Assembly: GCA_023333565.1 (NCBI GenBank)
Contig: JAJKFH010002068.1
Location: forward strand, 620,001-684,000
DNA: 64,000 nt
Direction: 5' to 3'
Source: Puffinus mauretanicus
Lineage: Eukaryota > Chordata > Aves > Procellariiformes > Procellariidae
The notes under the pieces are model-generated. The model ran no database searches. It was not told the origin of the DNA and saw only the letters and a program-made list of their open reading frames with translations. The translations under genes were made by a program, and so were the position numbers. Positions 55,785 to 64,000 of the stretch are shown one piece after another (position 1 is the first letter of the stretch; the number at the start of each line of letters is the position of its first letter).

Positions 55785-57235
55785 GCCTCCTGCGCCCCAG
55801 GGACGAGCAGATGGGGGAGCGAACTCGGGGGCACTCCGGTGTCCTTTTATTGCACAACCGCCTGCAGGGCAGACCTCGCCTGGCCCGGGGGCTCGCAGCG
55901 TGGGGTATTCACAGCAAACGCTGGGGTGAGAGGGGATGGCTCCTCCCAAAAGGCAGAGGAGCAGGGGCACCAGCCAGGCACAGCGACCAAATGACAGAAG
56001 CCACCTATGGAAATGCCTTCCCCAGCCTGCCAGTGATCCTCTGGACCGACGCATGGGAGGCCAGGGTGGGATGCCTGCATCAGTGAACCACAGAGAAAAA
56101 AAGGGGAAAGGAGAGAGATGACAAGCTGAGAGGAGCCTCTGGGAGCCCATCTACGCTGGCAGCTGAAACTGAGGTGGGAAGAAGGAGAGCCAGGGTTGCA
56201 GAGCAATTCTTACTGCGGTCTGGGCCCAGAGCTGCTGGTGTTCATCAGAACCGAGCCACTCCTGCAGAAAGAAGAACGTCTACCCATTGCACCAGGTGTA
56301 ATGACACCGGTTCTGATCCAAGCCTCCCACCCCATCGATGACACTTCCTCAGGCAGCCCCTAATTAGCACCAGGGAGGGAGCGGGATGCTTCATTACCAT
56401 GGAAGCTCCTGCCAAAGTTCAGCTCAGCATTTCCCCGAGCAGGCTGCGCGGGCACAGGTGGCTGGTACTCCACGAATAGCTGCCAGGGCAGATGGCACCA
56501 GCTCCACCTCCTCACGTCCAACAGTGCCTGCAGATGCCCAAAGCGGCTGGAAGGACAGCTGAGAACAGGACGGCTCCACTGCGGCCAACAGGGAGGGCCA
56601 GAGCCACCGCGAGGACGGCTAGGAGCCGCTGAGGCTCCTCGCACGCAGCTCCGCTTTGCAGGGAGATGCGGGAGCTGGTGTGAGGCTGCAGGCAGCTCGG
56701 GGGAAGACTGCTGTTGAAGTAAAGGCCCTGCTTGAGCTGGGCCCAAGAGATCGGGCAAAACGAAGATGCTGCACAGCACACACACACATACTGGCCCATT
56801 CTGGAGCACTCCCGGGCTGGAGCTGGCAAGATTCTTCTGCCAAGTGAGAGCCCGTGACAATACGTGTATGCAAGGGGCTTGCTCTGTGCCTCAGCAACCC
56901 CCTCTCTCCACCGTCCAACACACAGGCTTGCTCTGTGCCCTCCTTCAGTCCCCTGCATCCTAAAAAACGCAGCAGCCAAGGCTCCAAGTGGCGCGCTGGC
57001 CCCCCCAGCCTGGACCTCCACCTCTCTCCCAACTGCCAGTTCTGGCCACGCTGCAATTTGCACCAAGTGCTCCAGGTAGAGCTCTTGGGTGAGCTTCTCA
57101 ATCCACCCCAGCCTTCTTCCAAGCCTCCTGACCAGAGCAGTGAGGCCAGGCAGCAGGGAGACGGCAGCCGGCTGCAGGCAGGGAGGGTGGAGAGCAGCTT
57201 CAGCTTCCAGCTTCAGAGCTTCCAGCTTCAACTCC

Positions 57236-57410
57236 CCATCCAGTTCTGTGCCTTGGTTCTCCCGTTTACAAAAAATGCAGATAATAATAATCACCAAACC
57301 CCCAATGTCAGTAGATAAACAGCTCAATATAAGTAGTAGGGATTAATAACAAGCTGGCTTCGTCAAGTGCTTTGAGATCTTGATGTGAAGAGCTCTATCT
57401 AATAAGCCCC
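57236..57410 (+). repeat. MIR-type SINE (amniote MIR)
   Basis: Plus-strand words occur in MIR order: ctgtgccttggttctcccg, tttacaaaaaatgcag, ataataataatcacc, gggattaataac, tcaagtgctttgagatct, gatgtgaagagctctatcta. They correspond to the MIR phrases for ctcagtttccc, tctgtaaaatgggga, ataataat, ggattaat, gcgctttgagatcc and gcgctatata. It is diverged but continuous over about 170 bp. Confidence 0.7.
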
Positions 57411-59032
57411 AAGCATTCACATTAAAATGTTTCTCCAGCTTAATAACAATAATCATAAATGTAATGTCAAAATTGCTCTTTTCGACTGTACAGAAAAGAC
57501 AAAAATGCTACTGAAGCAGCTTGCTGATTGCTTATTGCACCCTGCCAGGCCCTCTGCAGCGCATGCCTGCCTGCCTGCCCGCCCCGCGTTCCCCGCCAGC
57601 GCCCGGCCAGACAGCCGGACCACCGAGAGGAGCACCCGAGAGGGGCTCTGGTGGGCACACGGTTCCTCCCCCCCAGGACTGAAGCTTTTTCCTCGCCAGG
57701 AATCATGCCAAGGGAGGAGGAGGGCCCTGAACATCCAGAGAGGAGCAGGACGCCGGGAAAACGCGCAGGCGATTCCTGGCAGCTCCCCCCTCCCTAGCCT
57801 GCTGAAGGCAGAACGTGTGTTTGCCAGCCTGGACCCGCTCCAAATCCCAGGGGAGTCCGTCCCTTCTCCGAACGGGCAGAGAAAAACAATCAGAAAAGCA
57901 CAGCCGGAAACTTAATTACAGTTCATGAGTGGGAGATAGGAGAGTGGGATGTACCTGCTTTCATGGCTTAAAGCGTGTCCAGTGACAGGAAAGCGAGGAA
58001 AGGCTAACGACGCACGACGGCCACCCTGCCATGCTCCAGACAGACACAGCCATGAACCCCTACAGCAAGGGCTGCAGGCAAGAGATGGAGAGAGAAAGTC
58101 ACTTCTGGCAGCACAGCCAGGAAGGTTAGGGCAACCTGCACCTCTGGGGACCTGCTAGTAGCTGAACTGCTGGCACTGGGTATTCTTGTTCATAGGAAGA
58201 GCCTGGAAGCGAAGAATGAAGATGTCCGTGCTAAATGTGCAAGGTGGCTGCCTTTTAATCTAATGCTAATGGATTAAAAACTCTTGCTCTCTGGAAAGCA
58301 GTGGGTGCTCCCCTGTTAAAGCCATGTAAAGCAGACTGGACTGGGGAATACAAAGTGGAGGGCAGCCCCAAACTGGCTAGGCTGGGCAGCAGAGGGAAAA
58401 AGCTGTGACGTTCAAATACATCTTTTCAATCCCTAACGCGCACTGACGGGCACTGAGCTGACGTGCACCTCTGCGTCCCACCTACCACCATTCCCCGCTT
58501 GCTCCCCAAGGATGGGGAGGTCACTAGTGGGCCACTCTGATTTGTCCTGTCCCAAATCCTGCCTCAGAGCAGTCACTCCTACATATCTATGTTAGAGAGG
58601 AGAAGCCACCATCACAGAGTAGCCAGAAGCCATGAAAAACGCTGGACAGCGCCCTTGGAGCCCAGCAAGCTCCACTGTTCCTCAGCCAGAAGACGAGAAG
58701 CACAAGCGAGGTAGTAGCAAGCAAGCACACGGAATAGCAAAGGGCGAGGGCACGTGCACAATAAACCCCACGGGCCGAGGTCGAGCCTTCCTTCTGGAGA
58801 AGGGGCAAAACCCCACCACGACAACCTAAGCAAGCCTGCCCTGCTGCCATCCAACACGTAAGGACACCGCTGGTGCGAGAGGTGGAGGAAGCAAGCAAAG
58901 AGCAGGGCAGAGCTTCTGGGGCTTCCTTGTGCCGAAAGGGCAGAGGGAAACGCAAGGCCCTGGGGACGGAGCCGTCCGCGTGTGTCAGGACAGCGAGGGC
59001 CGGCATTAATTCTGCATGAGCGCGAGGTGCCC

Positions 59033-59046
59033 GTTGCCATGGAGAC
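59033..59046. promoter_or_regulatory. RFX X-box-like motif
   Basis: GTTGCCATGGAGAC is a near-palindromic match to the RFX X-box (GTTGCCATGGCAAC), with one half-site imperfect. It sits in a CpG-richer patch with nearby cattaattctgcat and ccattaattgcatc. Activity is inferred only. Confidence 0.4.
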
Positions 59047-59598
59047 CGGTGAGGCTGGCGCTCCAGCCGAGACTCTCGCCTCTGCACGTTCACTCCTCTT
59101 CCCGGGCCCACCCTCCCTGCCATCGCCATTAATTGCATCAGCCAGGGCTTGCTCGGAGGGGGAGAAGGAGCCGCCTGCCCTGCTCAAAGGCCTCCGCTGC
59201 GGGGCTGGGAGAGCCACACGCAGGCACCAGCGGCAGAGCTGGGGTGTCCACCCCACAGCCCTGGCCAAACGCCGCTCGGCACCTCCCGGCCACGCCGAGA
59301 TCGGCACCGGCTCCCCCGGGAAAGAAACACAGAGACGTCAGATCGTGTGTCACTGACACCACGCTGCTTAACCCAGGCGCTTTTGCTTAGAGCCCCAACC
59401 CCTGGCACGGCCAGAGCAGCATTAGGGGCACGAGTCCTCGAGCCCCAGTTTTGCCCATCTTCACCCACTTTGTGCCCTGTCCTTACAACATGGGACAGTG
59501 ACTTCGTGCAATGCCACTGACGTGGATCTGGAAAGCTGCAGGCAGCCTCACCGAGCAGCAGCAGGCCAGGGGCAAATGCTGGCTAAAGGCACTGCCAG

Positions 59599-59689
59599 CA
59601 CCCCTGCATACACCACAGGCACCCCTGCATACACCACAGGCACCCCTGCATACACCCCTGCATACCCTCCTGCATACCCTCCAGGCACC
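59599..59689. repeat. Minisatellite, 21-bp unit with degenerate tail
   Basis: cacccctgcatacaccacagg is repeated twice and continues in shorter cctgcatac-based units. It is a Pro/Tyr/Thr-type peptide repeat in every open frame that crosses it. Confidence 0.92.
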
Positions 59690-62600
59690 ACAGGGATGGG
59701 GAAGGCAGCACCCCCCCCACTCATCAGCATTGTGCACATCTTTATTTCCACAGTTTAGCCACGGAGCTGAGCTCTGCTGCAGCTGCAGATCTGTGGTCCC
59801 CAAGGCCACAAGAACCTCTCCAGACCAAGTCTCCAAACACTTAAAGTTTTGAAGCCAACATGTTCTAAGGATGGAGGGTCCTGAAGAAGCTGAGAGAATG
59901 GTAGGACATCCACTAACCAGTTTGGGAGCCTCTGTGACACTCATCTCTCCAAGGACCTTGCTTGCACAGCTCTACACATGACAGAGATCTCTGGGAAACC
60001 AGGTATCTCCTCCCGAGACCACAGTGTGGTGGTTCAGCACCCCCAAACACACTCCGTGCTCCTGTGTCACACGGGGAGACAGCGAGGGGAAGCCCAGAAA
60101 CGTGGTCGTCACCAGCCCAGCCGCCTGAAAAAACTCTTCACTTCTAAAAGCCACCATAACTGAAATCTAACCTGCGAGCAGCAGCAGCAGAGCAGTCCCC
60201 ACCCGGGAAAGGGCAGCCCGGCACCTCGCAGGGCTGACACCAGCGACACGGGCAGCACTGGCCAAGGCAGACGAAGGAGGAGCGGGAGGAGAGCTGCCTA
60301 TACAGTCTATAATTGGGGGTCAGGAGGGATGGGCAGCAAGGAAAAAAAGTTGATCAGTTGGAAGATCTAAAAGCAAAATCATGTGCTGGAGGCAGAGAGA
60401 TGGTAGTGAGCAAGGCGAAGGCGGTGCCGGGGGCGGGCAGGGTAGGGTGGAGCAGGGAGGAGTTGAAAGCATCACGTTCTTGGGTCTAAAACATCAAAGT
60501 CACTCTTGCAAATCAAACATCATCTTAAAAGACTCTCTCATTAATCTGTCATGAGCCCCCTGTGAGAGCGGCTCTGAGCAGACTGTCACGGCTCCTAAGC
60601 ACTGGAAGAATTCATCAGCCTCCATCAGAGAGAGGAGCAGTTTGGAAACGCGCTCCACAAGGGATGCGAGCGAGAAGCCAGCCTCAGCAGCCGGCTCCCG
60701 CTGCCCTGCCTGCACACCCCAGCGCACGCCGATCCCCCCAGCCTCACCACAGAGCAAGCAGCCAAGAGCAGGAATCTGCCCCGAGGAGCCACGCCGCAGC
60801 AAAACACCCAAAAGCTCAGCGCACACAAAGAGTGCACCCAGATGGGATGGCAGCCCGTACATAGCCCACGCGAGGGAGGGAGGCAAGGGCAAGACAAAAA
60901 AATACTTGGATTGTTTTAACCTGCTCCCACCTGCCTGCAGAGGCCACGCTCTGCAAAACAGAGTGTTTACAAATCAGGGAGATTAGAGAGCTGAGCAAGG
61001 GAAGGAGGGCTGCAGCAGCCTCGGGAAGCCTGGAGGGAAAGACGGCTCCTCCCCAGGCAGTCCAAAGCCAGCGCTCGGCTGCACGGTCGGCAAAGCCAGC
61101 ACGCCGCCCTTTGCCAACCTTTCCCAGGCCCCAGGCTGCCGGGCACTCTGCAAGGTCTACTCACGCTCTTTGCAAGGAGCTTGCTCGTACCCTGGGGGTC
61201 TCAGCCAGCTTCACGCCTCCCGCTGTCCTTCGCTCTCCCTCTGCGCTTCATAAGAAGTATTAAACACAGCGAGCGCGTCCCTAAGCCACAGGGTCTGCGC
61301 TAAGCCCGGCCTCCCCTCGGCTGCACGCTGCCTCCCACCGCACAACAGCGAGACTCCTCGTGTCACTGGGACCTGGAGCATGTTCCTATAGAACCAACGG
61401 TCGCTGTGGCAAGAAAGCCTCTGCCACAGCACAGCGCCGGGCAGCATCTGCCGTGGGCTAACTCGGGAGCTGGTAGTGATGCACTCACTCTCTCCGAAAG
61501 GTATCACGCACCAACTTCAGCATGGCACGGCCAAGGGGAAGAAAAGACAAAGCAAGACAAATGCTGTTTCTTTGTCACAACGCCAGAAGCATAGTCTTGG
61601 GAGACGTGAGGCAGAGATCTGGGGAGAGTGAGGCAAGCTTGGCGATCTGCAACCTTAGTAAGGACCTGATACAGGGAAAAACAGGAACACCTTAGCTGTT
61701 CTCCCATCTACTCCTTCTCTAACACTTAAGCCACGTAACATGAAAGTGCATAAATTGATCCCCAAGAGAAAGCTCAAACCTCACTGTAAATGGAGAAGAA
61801 AATGCTCTCAAGAGATCAAAAGTGGTGTCTAATAACTGCTGCTACCTTATCTACCGCTCAGCTTTTGAGGAGCTATGTTTAGCATCTCTCCTCTCTCCAG
61901 AGCAACCCTGAAGCAGTCTGAGCTGGTTCGGCTGAAGCACACTTTGCTGCGGTGCTCAGGATGCGGACCGCAGGCAGGGAAGCCATCGCTCCCACTGCGG
62001 CAGCAGGCAAGAAAGCCAGGCTGGGCCGTGGGGCGAGGGCATGGGGATGAAGCTCCACAAGTAGACCCCAGCCCTGGCTCCCAAGCTGTTGCCTCACTGC
62101 CATAGGGTGCAAATATGAGCAAGAAAAAAGGAAGGGGAAGCCAAAGACCTAACCACAGTGACTTCAGTGCAGGACCCCCTGGGCCAGCTAGGGGACAGCC
62201 AGCTTCACCCTGGAGGCATGAATTGCCCAGGATCCTGGGGCAAACAGAAGAGCACCCGGGTCACCCCCATGCCCGAGGAGGCAGTGGGTGCAAGCAGCAC
62301 TGCGGTAGGTCAGTGTTTCAATCTGTGCTGCAACAAAATCTTAGAGAAGAAGTAGGCACTATGTAATTAAAAGGGAGCAGCTGCTGAGAAGGCTGGTACA
62401 AAAATTTCACCTTGTGCAGAGAGAGTGATTTTTTTTTTTTCTGTTCTGTGATGTGTGACAAGACTTCCCGCCATGCTCCGATGCTCCCAGTCCCTCCTCG
62501 CTCAGCAACGCCAGCCTCGGCTCAGCCACCCACCGGCTGACACAGCCAGAGATGCAGAAACACCGCCACCGCTCACGCTGCCGGAGCCAGCAGCCGGCTG

Positions 62601-64000
62601 GGCTCTGCCCGTCTGCCTCGGGGACAGGCCACCCCAGTGCCACACGGCGGGGCGCGAGGCGTTTGGGTGGGGGGTGCAAACCTCTCCCTGCTCCCCATCA
62701 TGCTTCTCCGCACGTGGCCTCGGCAAAGGAGTCGTTCCTCAGCACAACGGGGCTCGTGGGGGGAATACTGACAGCACAACCAAGCAGGAGAGTATCCCCG
62801 CTGAGCCGCCGTGGCCCTGGGGCAGCCCGTGCCCCAAACACACGTGCCCCCATGGAGCACCCCTTCCCCACACACGCCTGTTCCACTTCTCGACACAGAG
62901 AAGAGAGGTCACGGCAGCCCAGCAGCCACTGTGGGCCTGCAAGGAGCACCAGTAAGGCTTAACGTCAGCCCCGCTGTCCGTCAGCATTTGCGAGGTGGGG
63001 AGCTGACATGGGTGGACACGTACCCTGAGGCCGCAGCGAGATGGATTACTGCTGGAGCGGATCGTTTTCCCTGCTCCTGAAAGTCAGCTCCTGACATTTC
63101 AAACCGCACGTGCGGGGGAGAGCTGGGAAAAGCATGGGTGCGAAAGGAAGAGAGCATGGGGAGGTCAGAAAAGACCAAGGGCTGCAAAATGCATCTGCGG
63201 GCAGACAAAAAAAGACAGGTCTGCAACACCTGCCCATTCTACTAACCGAGATCAGCCCTGCCACGAAGCCTGCGCTATGAATTCATTTTGCGGCATCCAA
63301 GTCTTATATTGGCTTGTGTCAAAAGAGAAATAGGCTGGGATTAGCAGCCAAAGCCAGCAGGGTGTTCCAAGTACCACCACGCATAAAGGGAACAAAATTG
63401 AAGAGCTTGTGTTTTATTTTAATTTATATTTTCACGGCTCTCTTCCCAGGGCGGTTGAGTGTCCCCTCCCCTGTCCCCCTGAGCAGGCACAGAGCTGCCC
63501 AAAGAGCCACCTGGCTCCTCTGAGAAACTGAAAACCCGAGGCTGCCTCCCAGTATTCTCTCCACCAGGGACTGGAGAAGGAAGGGCTCAGCGTGAATTTG
63601 GCAGCGGGAGCAGGGTACGGACAGCACACGCGTCTCCCGAGGTGGGGGCCAGCCCCAGCCTTCTCCCTGCCAAGGCACTGCAAGGTTTAACTGTGGGCAG
63701 CACGCACAACTAGGCAGAGCAGGCAAGGGGAGGTAACACGACTTCTAAGCCCAAGTAATTTCCCCCTCACTACATCTTTGCCAATAGGTTACTGGCCAGA
63801 GGAAGCTGTTCATCAGAATTACAGGATGTTAATTAAAAACGATCAGATAAAAGGAAGGAGCATCTTTTCCTGATGAAGTATCAAACAGGAGGAGTGAGAC
63901 CAGGACCTCTGATACGCGGCTGCTGCTCAGGCACAGCCAGTGCTCCGTGCCGAAGAGCACCGCAGCCCTGCGCAGCCCGGTTACGCCTCTCCCGGGGTGT

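Larger units (their letters stand above)
50177..64000 (-). other. AGRN: Large 5' intron of agrin, running off the window
   Basis: 13.8 kb without a supported exon. I looked on the minus strand for the NtA end (Pro-rich PPTPP followed by a phase-1 donor) and for a type-II membrane start and found neither. It contains simple repeats, a MIR-type element (57236-57410), a 21-bp minisatellite (59599-59689), CpG-richer patches (51640-51740, 53320-53450, 58970-59340) and an RFX-like site at 59033-59046. Confidence 0.6.

Noticed and set aside
58587..59138. Minus-strand open frame with a hydrophobic stretch (CLLATTSLVLLVFWL), considered as the short transmembrane agrin start
   Set aside because: There is no following Lys-Pro-Gly/Pro-rich stem, no phase-1 donor, and no basic N-terminus as expected for that conserved exon.

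Overview
The window is vertebrate nuclear DNA, most probably from a bird. It holds 36 coding exons of one gene, agrin (AGRN), on the minus strand. The identification rests on translated exons that give the agrin domain series in order with matching splice phases. From high to low coordinates these are follistatin/Kazal-like domains 1-8, a two-cysteine linker, two laminin-type EGF modules, follistatin-like domain 9, a Ser/Thr-rich region, a SEA domain, a second Ser/Thr-rich region, and four EGF and three laminin-G domains. The exons sum to 5,735 coding nt including the stop (about 1,910 residues with every optional exon in), with no frameshift or internal stop seen. A bird is inferred because the wording of the exons agrees very closely with chicken agrin as I remember it; the species cannot be named from the sequence.

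Layout: 1-4030 is sequence beyond the 3' end of agrin with no gene I can support. 4040-6866 is a long 3' UTR ending at a canonical poly(A) signal (4060-4065 on the minus strand). 6867-24589 carries the C-terminal half (last SEA exons, EGF and LG domains), including three alternatively used microexons that I located by frame, length and splice sites: the 12-nt y exon (16889-16900), the 24-nt z8 exon (13122-13145) and the 33-nt z11 exon (11073-11105). 26879-50176 carries the N-terminal and central part. 50177-64000 is intron upstream of the first follistatin-like exon. The NtA domain exons, the first exon of the secreted form and the short transmembrane-form first exon were not found, so the gene is cut at its 5' end by the window edge.

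How the parts work together: agrin is a secreted or membrane-tethered heparan sulfate proteoglycan. The central Ser/Thr-rich and Ser-Gly-rich exons carry the likely glycosaminoglycan sites. The LG domains bind dystroglycan and, through the z insert in LG3, LRP4, which activates MuSK and clusters acetylcholine receptors at the neuromuscular junction. Neuron-specific activity depends on splicing of the y and z exons. The most notable non-coding features are therefore the clusters of likely splicing-factor motifs beside those microexons: YCAY (NOVA-type) clusters just 3' of both the y and z8 exons, three UGCAUG (RBFOX-type) motifs in the z8-z11 intron, and a long CU-rich tract 5' of the y exon. 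No wholly unknown gene system is evident. Recognisable mobile elements are few: some old MIR/amniote-type repeat fragments and simple repeats, with no clear CR1 tail.
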